Positions 18,540-27,503 of a DNA stretch of 64,000 nt are shown piece by piece. The stretch lies in the NCBI RefSeq assembly GCF_035918095.1, contig NZ_CP109137.1:2668001-2732000 (forward strand), written 5' to 3'. The stretch is from Streptomyces sp. NBC_01750. Its GTDB lineage: Bacteria; Actinomycetota; Actinomycetes; Streptomycetales; Streptomycetaceae. The notes under the pieces were generated by a model that saw only the letters and a list, made by a program, of their open reading frames with translations, did no database searches and was not told where the DNA came from. A program made the position numbers and the translations under genes. Every line of letters starts with the position of its first letter. Within the stretch, counting starts at the first letter, position 1.

Positions 18540-19847
18540 TCAGACGGCCTCGGCGCGCCGCTGCCACGGCCGGCACAGGACCAGGAAGCAGCCCAGCGCG
18601 GCCAGCGCGGAAGCCAGTTGGACCACGGCCATCGGCACCGCCGTCGCCTCGCCCGCGATCCCGACGAGCGGGGACGCGACGGCGCCGATCAGGAAGGCCG
18701 CCGTGCCGATCAGCGCGGACGCGGAGCCCGCGGCGTGCGGGGTACGCATCAGGGCCAGGGCGTTGGTGTTGGGCATCGCCAGACCCATCGCCGACATCAG
18801 TACGAAGAGTCCGGCCGCGACCGGGAGCAGGCCCACCTTTCCGAAGACTCCCGAGGTCATCAGCAGCAGCGCGGTGGCGGCCAGTGTGATCACGGCCAGG
18901 CCGAAGCCGAGCGCCTTGTCCAGGCTGACCCGGCCCACCAGCACCTTGCCGTTGATCTGGCCGACGGCGATCAGACCTACGGAGTTGACGCCGAAGAGCA
19001 GGCTGAAGGTCTGCGGGGACGCGCCGTAGATCTCCTGCACCACGAACGGCGAGGCGGAGATGTACGCGAAGAGCGCGGCGAAGGCGAGGCCGCCGGTGAG
19101 CATGTAGCCGGTGAAGACCCGGTCGGCGAGCAGTCCGCGCATGGTGCGCAGGGCCTGGCCGACGCCGCCGCTGTGCCGCTTCTCCCGCGGCAGGGTCTCG
19201 TGCAGCCACTTCAGCACGACGAGGGTGAGCAGAATGCCGATGGCGGTGAGGACGACGAAGATGCCGCGCCAGTCGGTGATCCGCAGCACCTGGCCGCCGA
19301 TCAGCGGCGCGATGATCGGCGCGACACCGGAGATCAGCATCAGGGTGGAGAAGAACCGGGCCATCTCCACGCCGTCGTAGAGATCGCGCACCACGGCCCG
19401 CGCGATGACGATGCCGGCCGCGCCCGCCAGTCCCTGCAGCAGCCGGAAGCCGGTCAGCAGCTCGGCGGTCGGCGCCAGTGCGCAGATCGCGGTGGCGACG
19501 ACGTACACGACCATGCCGATGAGCAGCGGGCGGCGGCGCCCCCACCTGTCGCTCATCGGGCCGACGACGAGCTGGCCGAACGCCATGCCCGCGAGGCAGG
19601 CGGTGAGCGTGAGCTGGATTGTCGCGGCGGGGGCGCGCAGCGAATCGGTGACGGCGGGCAGCGCCGGAAGGTACATGTCCATGGAGAGCGGCGGCAGCGC
19701 GGTGAGACCGCCGAGGACGAGGGTGACCAGGAGGCCGGCGCGGCGGGCCGCGGCGACGGGGGCAGCCGCGGGTACGGGTGCTGTCGGTGCGGGCGCCGGG
19801 TCGGCGGAGGGTATGTGTCCTTGTGTGCTCTGGCCGCTCTCCGCCAT
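18540..19847 (-). CDS. multidrug efflux MFS transporter, Bcr/CflA family
   Basis: The 435-aa protein has 12 hydrophobic segments. The MFS loop motif GPMSDRWGRRRPLL is near residue 77, and the Bcr/CflA-type N-terminus LGGLTALPPLSMDMYLPALP is the drug:proton antiporter-1 hallmark. It probably exports small drugs such as bicyclomycin- or chloramphenicol-like compounds. The ATG at 19847 was chosen over the TTG at 19850 because AGGAG lies 7 bases before it. It is preceded by a Pro/Ala-rich cytoplasmic N-terminus of about 30 residues. Confidence 0.9.
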   Translation of the reverse strand: MAESGQSTQGHIPSADPAPAPTAPVPAAAPVAAARRAGLLVTLVLGGLTALPPLSMDMYLPALPAVTDSLRAPAATIQLTLTACLAGMAFGQLVVGPMSDRWGRRRPLLIGMVVYVVATAICALAPTAELLTGFRLLQGLAGAAGIVIARAVVRDLYDGVEMARFFSTLMLISGVAPIIAPLIGGQVLRITDWRGIFVVLTAIGILLTLVVLKWLHETLPREKRHSGGVGQALRTMRGLLADRVFTGYMLTGGLAFAALFAYISASPFVVQEIYGASPQTFSLLFGVNSVGLIAVGQINGKVLVGRVSLDKALGFGLAVITLAATALLLMTSGVFGKVGLLPVAAGLFVLMSAMGLAMPNTNALALMRTPHAAGSASALIGTAAFLIGAVASPLVGIAGEATAVPMAVVQLASALAALGCFLVLCRPWQRRAEAV

Positions 19848-19934
19848 CAACAGCTCCTGTTCCTGGTATCCGCACCTATGCTCTCAGCTCGTCCGGACTG
19901 GTCGAGACCTTTTTGAGGGCGGGACCGGGATGAG

Positions 19935-21557
19935 CTAGACGGGCTTGAGCCCGGGGTCGCCGGCCTCCGTCACGAAGGACGCGGCCGTGGTGACGGGCGC
20001 GCCAGGTGTGGTGACGGAGGCGACGGTCCGGAAGTCGGCGCGCGCCCGCTGCTCCCCGAGGGTGACGGTCACATAGCCGCGGCGGCCGTTGTAGAACTTC
20101 ATGTGCGGGTTGGCCCTGGTGAGGTTGTCCCAGTTCGCGGGCTTCTCGGCGCCGTTCTTTCCGCTGCTGACGGAGGTGGCGACGATCTCGGTGCCGACGG
20201 TGCGGGACGCGGGGTCGTTGAAGTCCTTCTTCAGATCGAGGCCGTATCCGACGTGCACATCGCCGGTGAGGACCATCAGGTTCTCGATACCGGCCGCCTG
20301 CGCGCCGGCCAGGACGCGGTCGCGGGAGGCCGGGTAGCCGTCCCAGGAGTCCATGCTCAACTTGAAGGTGCCGGTGGGGACATCGCGCCGTTGCGCGAAG
20401 GTGACCTGCTGCGGCACGACGTTCCAGCGTGCTTGCGAGGCCTTCCACCCGTCGAGCAGCCAGCGCTCCTGCTCGGCGCCGGTGAGGGTGCGCGCCGGGT
20501 CCTCGGACTCCGGTCCCGGCACCTGCCAGCCGTCGCCGTACGCCTGGTCGGAGCGGTACTGACGGGTGTCGAGGATGTCGAACTGCGCGAGCCGCCCGAA
20601 GTGCAGCCGGCGGTAGAGCCGCATATCGGGTCCTGCGGGCTGCTGCGGCTTGCGCAGCGGCTGGTTCTCCCAGTACGCGCGGTAGGCGGCGGCCCTGCGC
20701 AGCAGGAACTCCTCCGGCGAGACGTCGTTCTCCGGGGTCTCGTCGGCGTAGTTGTTCTCGGTCTCGTGGTCGTCCCAGGTGACGACGAAGGGGTGCGCGG
20801 CGTGGGCGGCCTTCAGATCGGGGTCGGACTTGTACAGGCCGTAGCGCATCCGGTAGTCCTCGAGCGTGACGGTCTCGCGGTTGAAGTGCGCGGGCAGGCT
20901 CCGGTCGGTGTAGTTGCGGGCGCCGCCGACCGCGTTGACGGCGTATTCGTAGATGTAGTCGCCGAGGTGGAAGACGGCGTCGAGCTCCTCTTCGGCGAGG
21001 TGCTTGTACGCGGTGAAGTAGCCGTCGTGGTACGCCTGGCAGGAGACGGCGGCGAGCTTCAGCTCATTGATCCGCGCGGACCGGGCGGGAGCGGTCCTGG
21101 TCCGTCCGGTCGGGCTGATCCAGTTCCCGGCGCGGAAGCGGTAGTAGTAGGGCCGGTCGTGGTCGAGGCCGGTGATGTCGACGTGGACGCTGTGGTGGAA
21201 CTCCGGGTGGGCGGTGACGGATCCCCGCCGGGCGATACGGGTGAAGCGGGAGTCGTGGGCCAGCTCCCAGCGCAGCGGCACCTTGGCGCGCGGCAGTCCG
21301 CTGTCGGGCTCGTACGGGCGGGTCGCGAGGCGCGTCCACAGCAGTACGGCACCGGGCCTCGGGTCTCCGGAGCCGACGCCGAGGGTGAAGGGGTCCTCGG
21401 TGATCTTCTTGGCGTCGAGCTCGGCGGCGTGGGCGGTACCGGGCAGATTGACGGCGAAGGCGAGCGCCGCGGCGGCGCCGGTGACGGTGAGAAACCTGCG
21501 GCGGCCGATGTGCCCGGCGGCAGCCCTGAGCTCGGGTGCGTGCGATGCGGACCTCAT
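19935..21557 (-). CDS. phoD: secreted alkaline phosphatase D / phospholipase D (PhoD family)
   Basis: The 540-aa exported enzyme starts with a Tat signal (IGRRRFLTVTGAAAAL). A fibronectin-like N-terminal domain is followed by the metallophosphoesterase core: VSCQAYHDG, FHLGDYIYEY, TWDDHETENNY and the C-terminal metal motif VLTGDVHVGY. It releases phosphate from phosphodi- and monoesters outside the cell. GGGGAGG precedes the ATG; the frame is open far upstream, but nothing there resembles the family. PhoD genes are usually under PhoP control, but I could not find a convincing pair of PHO boxes here. Confidence 0.92.
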   Translation of the reverse strand: MRSASHAPELRAAAGHIGRRRFLTVTGAAAALAFAVNLPGTAHAAELDAKKITEDPFTLGVGSGDPRPGAVLLWTRLATRPYEPDSGLPRAKVPLRWELAHDSRFTRIARRGSVTAHPEFHHSVHVDITGLDHDRPYYYRFRAGNWISPTGRTRTAPARSARINELKLAAVSCQAYHDGYFTAYKHLAEEELDAVFHLGDYIYEYAVNAVGGARNYTDRSLPAHFNRETVTLEDYRMRYGLYKSDPDLKAAHAAHPFVVTWDDHETENNYADETPENDVSPEEFLLRRAAAYRAYWENQPLRKPQQPAGPDMRLYRRLHFGRLAQFDILDTRQYRSDQAYGDGWQVPGPESEDPARTLTGAEQERWLLDGWKASQARWNVVPQQVTFAQRRDVPTGTFKLSMDSWDGYPASRDRVLAGAQAAGIENLMVLTGDVHVGYGLDLKKDFNDPASRTVGTEIVATSVSSGKNGAEKPANWDNLTRANPHMKFYNGRRGYVTVTLGEQRARADFRTVASVTTPGAPVTTAASFVTEAGDPGLKPV

Positions 21558-21690
21558 GTGCCCCTCCCCTGACGGTGGTTGTCCTTCCGTATTGGAGTAG
21601 GGGCCGACGACTCCGTGTTGTCGAGTACACAACATCCGCATGACGGTCGGATGAGTTCCGCGTACAGGTGGACGACTACGCTGCGCGTCC

Positions 21691-22440
21691 ATGAACGCTG
21701 TAGCGAGGATCGCGGTGGTGACAGGAGCGGGTTCGGGCATCGGCCGCAGCGTGGCGGTGGCGCTGGCGGGTGCGGGCTGGTCGGTGGTCGCGGCGGGCCG
21801 GCGGGCCGAGGCCCTGGAGGAAACGGCGTCTCTGGCGGGCGGGGATGTCCTGTGCGTCCCCACTGATGTGACGTCACCGGCAGATGTCACCACGCTGTTC
21901 GCCGCGGTACGGGAACACCACGGCCGACTTGACCTGCTGTTCAACAACGCGGGCACGTCCGGCCCCTCCGTCCCGTTCGAGGACCTGACGTACGAGGCCT
22001 GGCGCACGGTGGTGGACGTGAACCTGACGGGCGCGTTCCTGTGCGCGCAGGCGGCATTCCGGGCGATGAAGGAGCAGTCCCCGCAGGGCGGCCGGATCAT
22101 CAACAACGGCTCGGTCTCGGCGCATGTGCCGCGGCCGAACTCGGCGCCGTACACCTCGACTAAGCACGCGATGACGGGCCTGACGAAGTCGCTGTCGCTC
22201 GACGGGAGGGCGTACTCGATCGCGTGCGGCCAGATCGACATCGGCAATGCCGCGACCGAGATGACCCAGCGGATGCAGGCGGGGATCCTGCAGGCCAACG
22301 GGGACGTGGTGGTGGAGCCGGTGATGGACGCGGCGGATGTGGCGCGGACGGTGCTCCATATGGCGGAGCTGCCGCCGGGGGCGAATGTGCAGTTCGCGAC
22401 GGTGATGGCGGCGGCCATGCCGTACATCGGCCGGGGCTGA
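21691..22440 (+). CDS. short-chain dehydrogenase/reductase (SDR)
   Basis: The 249-aa classical SDR has the NAD(P) motif [11 protein letters not shown] at residues 10-20, the NNAG motif ([10 protein letters not shown]) near residue 88 and the catalytic Tyr-x3-Lys in [11 protein letters not shown] near residue 155. The substrate cannot be told from sequence. It is divergent from phoD. Confidence 0.9.
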   Translation: MNAVARIAVVTGAGSGIGRSVAVALAGAGWSVVAAGRRAEALEETASLAGGDVLCVPTDVTSPADVTTLFAAVREHHGRLDLLFNNAGTSGPSVPFEDLTYEAWRTVVDVNLTGAFLCAQAAFRAMKEQSPQGGRIINNGSVSAHVPRPNSAPYTSTKHAMTGLTKSLSLDGRAYSIACGQIDIGNAATEMTQRMQAGILQANGDVVVEPVMDAADVARTVLHMAELPPGANVQFATVMAAAMPYIGRG

Positions 22441-22483
22441 GCCCCCTTCCTGAAGGGCGCGTGGGTCCCTTAGGGTTCCTTCC

Positions 22484-23356
22484 ATGATCACGACTGCCGA
22501 TGTGCTGCGCTACACCGCCTTCTCGACCGACCCCGAAGGGGGCAACCCCGCGGGGGTCGTCCTGGACGCGTCCGGGCTCGACGACGCGGCAATGCTCGCC
22601 GTCGCGGCCGAGGTCGGCTACAGCGAGTCCGCCTTCCTGACGGCACCGCCCGAGGGCTTCGACGCCTCTGGGCAGGCTTTCACCGCCCGGTACTTCAGCC
22701 CGAAGGCCGAGGTCCCGTTCTGCGGCCACGCCACGGTCGCGACGGCTGTCGCGCTGGCGGAGCGCACCGGCCCCGGCGACTTCGTCTTCGTCACCCCCGT
22801 GGGCCCGGTGCCTGTGACGGTCGCGTCCGTGGGCGGCGTGCTGGTCGCGACGCTCACCAGCGTCGAGCCGCACGTCGAGGAGGCGGCCGGGGAGGATGTG
22901 CGGGAAGCACTCGCCGCTCTCGACTGGGCCGCCGAGGACCTGGATCCGGCGCTGCCGCCGCGTATCGCCTTCGCGGGCGCGCGCCATCTGGTCCTGGCGG
23001 CCGCGACCCGCGCCAGGCTCGCGGATCTTCAGTACGACTTCGCGCGCCTCGAAGCGCTGATGCACCGCCTCGACCTGACGACGGTCCAGTTGGTGTGGCG
23101 TGAGTCCGACTCGGTGTTCCATGTCCGGGACCCGTTCCCGGTGGGCGGCGTGGTCGAGGATCCGGCGACGGGCGCGGCGGCGGCAGCCTTCGGTGCGTAC
23201 GCGCGCGAACTCGGCCTCGTACCTGGCGAGTCGGAACTCACTCTGCACCAGGGCGTGGACATGGGCCGTCCCGGAGTGCTCACGGTGACGCTCCGCGAAG
23301 GCGATCCACGAGTGCGGGTGAGCGGCTCCGGGGCCCGCATTCCCGAACTCGGCTGA
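22484..23356 (+). CDS. PhzF family isomerase-like protein
   Basis: The 290-aa full-length member of the PhzF family has RYTAFSTDPEGGNPAGVVL at the N-terminus, AAEVGYSESAFL with the catalytic-site glutamate, the second-domain entry RYFSPKAEVPFCGHATVATA and the C-terminal VVEDPATGAAAAAF. It is longer and closer to consensus than the PhzF-like gene at 9460-10143. The reaction is unknown. It follows the SDR gene by 43 bases and could share its transcript. Confidence 0.88.
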   Translation: MITTADVLRYTAFSTDPEGGNPAGVVLDASGLDDAAMLAVAAEVGYSESAFLTAPPEGFDASGQAFTARYFSPKAEVPFCGHATVATAVALAERTGPGDFVFVTPVGPVPVTVASVGGVLVATLTSVEPHVEEAAGEDVREALAALDWAAEDLDPALPPRIAFAGARHLVLAAATRARLADLQYDFARLEALMHRLDLTTVQLVWRESDSVFHVRDPFPVGGVVEDPATGAAAAAFGAYARELGLVPGESELTLHQGVDMGRPGVLTVTLREGDPRVRVSGSGARIPELG

Positions 23357-23482
23357 GTCCCCGCCGCTGAAGCCCCGTCGCTGAAGCCCCGCCCCCCTGA
23401 GGTCCGTCAGGCCGCCGCGGCAGCGGCCGCAAGGAGCGCCGCCCGGGTCCCGCGAGCTCCCCGCACATGACAGGCTGCGGGC

Positions 23483-23818
23483 ATGAATCACACCCTGGAC
23501 CCCATCTGGGACACGGTCGGCCGACTGCACGACTGGCTCGACGCGGAGAGCGATCTGCCGCCCCAACAGGAGACGCTGCTCAGGATGTTGAAGCTCTCGG
23601 AGGAGGTTGGCGAGGTCGCCCAGGCGATCATCGGCGCGACGGGCCAGAACCCGCGCAAGGGGACGACGCACAGCTGGCAGGACGTGGAGTCGGAGCTCTG
23701 CGACGTGATCGTCACGGCGATGGTGGCGTTGCGTACGCTCACGCCGGACGCGCCGGAGGTCTTCGGGGCACATCTGCGCGGGGTCGCGGTGCGTTCGCTC
23801 GAGCGGTCACCGGACTGA
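23483..23818 (+). CDS. MazG-like nucleotide pyrophosphohydrolase family protein
   Basis: The 111-aa all-helical protein has the MazG-like metal-site pattern KLSEEVGEVAQAIIG (EExxE) and ESELCDVIVTAMVAL (ExxxD). Such proteins hydrolyse non-canonical or excess NTPs to NMP and PPi. It stands alone, ahead of a degenerate fragment and an ABC transporter. Confidence 0.85.
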   Translation: MNHTLDPIWDTVGRLHDWLDAESDLPPQQETLLRMLKLSEEVGEVAQAIIGATGQNPRKGTTHSWQDVESELCDVIVTAMVALRTLTPDAPEVFGAHLRGVAVRSLERSPD

Positions 23819-23846
23819 TCTGATCCGTCCCCGTTCGCCGCCGCGT

Positions 23847-23974
23847 GTCTGCCCTGACCACTTTTCGCTGGTCTTCGGCGCTTTCGACACCGCGATGGAC
23901 CGGCAGCGGCAATGGTGGTTCCTGGAGTTCAACCCGTCAGGACAGTGGCGTGGCTGGAGAAGGGACCGAGTTGA
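23847..23974 (+). pseudogene. decayed C-terminal fragment of an ATP-grasp RiPP maturase
   Basis: In the frame from 23847 the sequence reads FSLVFGAFD followed by WWFLEFNPSGQW, the C-terminal signature of ATP-grasp enzymes of the TgmB/MvdD-type peptide maturase group (normally close to FLECNPNGQW-W-E). After GQW a single-base shift restores WLE and then a stop. There is no upstream ATP-grasp domain: the MazG-like gene ends at 23818. It is therefore a relic, and suggests a deleted ribosomal-peptide cluster next to the following exporter gene. Confidence 0.6.
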
Positions 23975-25935
23975 CCGCCAAGACCCCTGAGACCCCTGAG
24001 ACCAACGAATCCACCGGGACCGCCAAGACCCCTGAGACCACCGGAGCCGCCGAGAACCCCGGCGAGGAGCTGCGGTACCGCTCCGCCACACTGGCCGCCT
24101 GCGAGGAGCAGCCGGTCACCACGAAGGCGATGGCCAAGCGGCTGCCCCAGCTCGTACGCAAGGCACTGGCCCTCGCCTGGCGCGTCGACCGGCGCGCGGT
24201 CGTCACCCTCCTGGTCTGCCAGGCCCTTTCAGGCTTCATGGAGGCGTTCGGGCTGCTCGCGACGACGAGCACGATCACGGCTCTGATCGCCGGCGGCAAT
24301 ATGGGCGACAACCTTCTGGACGCTCTCCCCTCCATCTGTGTACTGGCCGGAGCGGCCGGGCTGCGAGCCGTGCTCGGGATCGCCGTCAACAACATCTCCA
24401 GCCGCCTCTCCCCCAGGATTTCGCGGGAGGCCGAGCTGCAGATGCTGACCGCGGCGGTCAACGCGGAACTGTCGGCGTACGACCATCCCGGCTTCAACGA
24501 CAAGCGCGAGGCGGCCGACCGGGGCGCCGAGGTCGCCCAGGATCTCCTCACCGAATCCCAGGACGTCATGGCCTGCGTCGCCTCGCTCGTCGCGGCGGCC
24601 GGAGTGGTCACGGTCCTGCATCCGGTCCTGCTGCCGCTGCTGATGCTCGCCGCGGTCCCGCAGGGAATCGCGAGCGTGAAGGGCGCCCGCGTCCACTACC
24701 AGACCTCACGCGCCATGGCGGCGGAGCGCCGGACCCTGAGCCTGCTGCGCTGGTTCGTGGTCGACAAGGACACCGCCGACCAGCTTCGCTCCTGCACCAT
24801 GGCGGAGTTCCTGCTGAACCGCTACCGGGCCATCGGCAACCGGGTCGACTCGGCCACCGACAAGGCCGTGCACCAGGGCGCGCGCTACGCGATCGTCGGC
24901 GCGACGGCCGGAGGGCTGGCCGCCGGACTGGTGTGGGTGGCCCTTGCTCTTCTCCTGGCTTCGGGGCGGATGTCGGTCGCCTCGGCGGGCACGGCGGTCT
25001 TCGCCCTGAGTACGGTCGGCTCCTCGCTCCGCGGCGTCGTCGGCTACGGCACCCGCCTCTTCCGCACCGGGCTCTATCTCGACGACTGGGCCGAGTTCAT
25101 CGAGGAGGCCGGCGGCCACCGTCTGAATCGTGGTGTTCTCGCACCGCCGTCCCCGCGGACCGTCAGGGCCGAGGCCCTCACCTACCGCTACCCGGGCGCG
25201 GACCACCCCGCGCTGGAGAAGGTCACTCTGGAGGTCCGCCGCGGCGAAGTCCTGGCCCTCGTCGGCGAGAACGGCTCCGGCAAGACCACCCTCAGCAAGC
25301 TCCTGACCGGCCTGTATCTCCCCACCGACGGCACCGTGACCTGGGACGGGAAGGACGTCGCCGACTTCGATCCGCACGCCCTGTGGACGCAGACCGCGAT
25401 CGTTCCGCAGGACTTCGCGCACTGGCCCATGTCGGCCAGGGAAAACATCACGCTCGGCCAGCTCCACGAGGGCGACGAGGCGGTTCTGCGCGCCGCCGCA
25501 CGCTCCGGGGCCGCCGAGGTGGTGGACGGTCTGCGCAGCGGTCTGGACACGCTGCTCGCAAGGGAGTGGTTCGGCGGGGTGGAGCTCTCCGGCGGCCAGT
25601 GGCAGCGCATCGCCATCGCCCGCGCCTTCCACCGCCCGGCCGGGCTGCTCGTGATGGACGAACCCACCAGCGCACTCGACGCCCGCGCCGAGCACCGCAT
25701 CTTCACCGGCCTCCGGGACATCGCCCGGGACAGGGCCGTGGTGCTCGTCACCCACCGCCTCGCCAATGTCGCCGTCGCGGACCACATCGTCGTCCTCGAC
25801 CACGGCCGCGTCATCCAGCAGGGAACCTTCGGGGAACTGGTCGACTCCCCCGGGCTCTTCCAGGAACTGTGGGTCCTCCAGAACGACCGGGGCGTACCGG
25901 CACCTCGCAGCGAGAAGACACCCGGGACACCGTGA
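23971..25935 (+). CDS. ABC exporter, fused membrane and ATPase domains
   Basis: The 654-aa half-size exporter has a transmembrane domain (about residues 60-390) and a nucleotide-binding domain with Walker A GENGSGKTT near residue 430, Q-loop VPQDFAHWP, signature LSGGQWQRIAIARA and Walker B LLVMDEPTSALDA, ending with the H-loop VTHRLANV. The start is taken as the TTG at 23971, with GAAGGGA just upstream. The N-terminal 30 residues contain a duplicated AKTPET motif. Such exporters occur in RiPP clusters, and the ATP-grasp relic immediately upstream supports that origin. Substrate unknown. Confidence 0.88.
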   Translation: MTAKTPETPETNESTGTAKTPETTGAAENPGEELRYRSATLAACEEQPVTTKAMAKRLPQLVRKALALAWRVDRRAVVTLLVCQALSGFMEAFGLLATTSTITALIAGGNMGDNLLDALPSICVLAGAAGLRAVLGIAVNNISSRLSPRISREAELQMLTAAVNAELSAYDHPGFNDKREAADRGAEVAQDLLTESQDVMACVASLVAAAGVVTVLHPVLLPLLMLAAVPQGIASVKGARVHYQTSRAMAAERRTLSLLRWFVVDKDTADQLRSCTMAEFLLNRYRAIGNRVDSATDKAVHQGARYAIVGATAGGLAAGLVWVALALLLASGRMSVASAGTAVFALSTVGSSLRGVVGYGTRLFRTGLYLDDWAEFIEEAGGHRLNRGVLAPPSPRTVRAEALTYRYPGADHPALEKVTLEVRRGEVLALVGENGSGKTTLSKLLTGLYLPTDGTVTWDGKDVADFDPHALWTQTAIVPQDFAHWPMSARENITLGQLHEGDEAVLRAAARSGAAEVVDGLRSGLDTLLAREWFGGVELSGGQWQRIAIARAFHRPAGLLVMDEPTSALDARAEHRIFTGLRDIARDRAVVLVTHRLANVAVADHIVVLDHGRVIQQGTFGELVDSPGLFQELWVLQNDRGVPAPRSEKTPGTP

Positions 25936-26009
25936 CCGGGCACCGAGGCTGCCGGCAGTTCAGGTCCCGGTCAGGCCCGGTCAGGCCGGTCGGGTCGCGG
26001 TCAGGCCGG

Positions 26010-26933
26010 TCAGGTCCCGAGATGGAAGCGGATCGCGGTGCCCTCCGGGCCGGTGTGGACGCGGACCAGATCGGTGAGGTAGTGAACCATCAGCAGGCCC
26101 CGGCCACCGAGCTGGTCACGCGTGGGCGGGCGACGGCCGGCCAGCGGGTCGCTCAGGAGTCCTGCGTCTCTCACTTCGCACAGGATCTGCCCGTCCTCGC
26201 CCCAGACCCATACGGTGCCTGAACCATGGCCGTGCACCACGCTGTTGGTGGTCAGCTCGGCGACGGCCAGGGCGAAGTCCCCCAGACGCTCACCCGACAG
26301 ACCCAGGTCCTTGGCCCGTTCGACCGCGAAGTCCCGGGCGTCGGGAATGCGTTCGGCCTCGAAGGCGAACGCGGAGGCCCGCTGCGGGCGTGCCAGTGGC
26401 TGGTTGTAGGCGGCGACGGCACGGTCGGGGTCGTACGTGCCGCTGGGCTTCGCACGTCCTCGGTCGACGACGACCGGGTGGGTGGCGTAGGCGTCGGCGA
26501 GCACCGCGGCATCGAGTCCTGCGGCGTCGTAGGGGCACACGATGGTGACTTCCCGGCCGCTGAACGCGGTGTTGATCAGTGCCTCGTGCTGGACACAGGC
26601 CGGGTACTCGGCCGGGGTGCGGCCGGGCCAGATCGGCTCACCGATGATCCGCACCCGCCGGGTGGGATAGGTATCGGCAAAGGCCCTCAGCACCCTGGGA
26701 ATGATCCGCCCCGGGTTGCGCCCGGCCTCGCGCATGTCGATGAACCGCACTTCTCCGGCGCTTGCCCCCAATTCCGCGCGCAGCAGTTCGAGGTTGCTCT
26801 CGGGGGCCGCCACCGCCACCGGCTCGCCCGCGGCGAGACCGTTCTGGATGAACGGCACAGTTCCCGCCAGGTACTCCTCGCTGCCCCGGTAGAACAGCGC
26901 CGGGTGGACGAATGGCTCAGCCGTGTGTGTCAC
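26010..26933 (-). CDS. MEDS-domain / HATPase regulator (RsbA-like anti-sigma regulatory protein)
   Basis: The 307-aa protein has an N-terminal MEDS (DcmR-like sensory) domain (about residues 5-170: LFYRGSEEYLAG, VRFIDMREAGRNPGR) and a C-terminal GHKL ATPase with N-box LAVAELTTNSVVHG and G-box GGRGLLMVHYLTD. This pairing is typical of Streptomyces regulators that act in SigB-like partner-switching networks, sequestering a sigma factor or phosphorylating an antagonist. The start overlaps the stop of the STAS gene (ATGA at 26930-26933). The divergent sigma factor gene is the likely target. Confidence 0.85.
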   Translation of the reverse strand: MTHTAEPFVHPALFYRGSEEYLAGTVPFIQNGLAAGEPVAVAAPESNLELLRAELGASAGEVRFIDMREAGRNPGRIIPRVLRAFADTYPTRRVRIIGEPIWPGRTPAEYPACVQHEALINTAFSGREVTIVCPYDAAGLDAAVLADAYATHPVVVDRGRAKPSGTYDPDRAVAAYNQPLARPQRASAFAFEAERIPDARDFAVERAKDLGLSGERLGDFALAVAELTTNSVVHGHGSGTVWVWGEDGQILCEVRDAGLLSDPLAGRRPPTRDQLGGRGLLMVHYLTDLVRVHTGPEGTAIRFHLGT

Positions 26934-27286
26934 TTCGTCACCTCGATCGCCGCCAAGTCGGGCCAGAACATGTCCAAGGCGCGTCGCAGCGCGGGCGGCG
27001 GCCCCTCGAGGACCATGCGCCGTCCGGTGCCCAGGTGCTGGGCCGCGACCGCCACGGTGGACGTACCGGCTACGTCGATGAACGTCACTGCGGACAGATC
27101 GAGGTAAACGTCACCGCTTCCGCCGACCAGGCTGTCGAGCGCCCGCTCCCACGCTGTGCGCGTGGCCAGAGTCACCTCACCGGCCGCGTGCACTCCGGGT
27201 CGATCCTTCAGCGTGCAGATCTCCAGTTCGGCCACCCTGTGTGGCAACGGTACTGCCGACGAACCCGCACCGTCTGAGGCATCCAC
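26930..27286 (-). CDS. STAS-domain anti-sigma factor antagonist-like protein
   Basis: The 118-aa protein has the STAS fold: ELEICTLKDRPGVHAAGEV at the start, then DVYLDLSAVTFIDVAGTSTV near residue 60, and a helical C-terminus. The segment that normally reads DSSG, whose second serine is phosphorylated, is DVAG here, so the usual phospho-acceptor is absent; the following Thr or Ser might substitute. It is co-transcribed with the MEDS/HATPase gene and sits behind a sigma-B-type promoter sequence. Confidence 0.85.
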   Translation of the reverse strand: MDASDGAGSSAVPLPHRVAELEICTLKDRPGVHAAGEVTLATRTAWERALDSLVGGSGDVYLDLSAVTFIDVAGTSTVAVAAQHLGTGRRMVLEGPPPALRRALDMFWPDLAAIEVTK

Positions 27287-27372
27287 CCGCCCACCCCCAC
27301 TGACCTCGGCACCCGGCGTCGTCCCAACGCCCCGCCGACCTTACTCCCACCGCCGGCCGAGAGCACTGGCTG

Positions 27373-27396
27373 ATACCCGGCGGCCAGGCGGCGAAC
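27373..27396 (-). promoter_or_regulatory. sigma-B-family promoter for the STAS-MEDS operon
   Basis: Read on the minus strand, GTTC (27396-27393), then 14 bases, then GGGTAT (27378-27373). This matches the Streptomyces SigB/SigF-type consensus (GTTT, 14-16 bases, GGGTAT/C). It points leftward at the STAS gene, whose start is 87 bases further on. As the divergent gene encodes a sigma factor of that family, an autoregulatory loop is likely. Confidence 0.6.
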
Positions 27397-27503
27397 GAAG
27401 GGGAGTGCGCCCCAAAAGACCACAAGGATCGACAGGCATAGAAAGAATCCGCGCGGGAAGGCGCGGTTCGAGAAGAGTGCATGACGAGCGAAGGGGTGGG
27501 GAC

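Noticed and set aside
21558..21690. PHO boxes upstream of phoD
   Set aside because: Only loose GAACTCATCC-like matches were found and no proper 11-base direct repeats, so PhoP control is not claimed.
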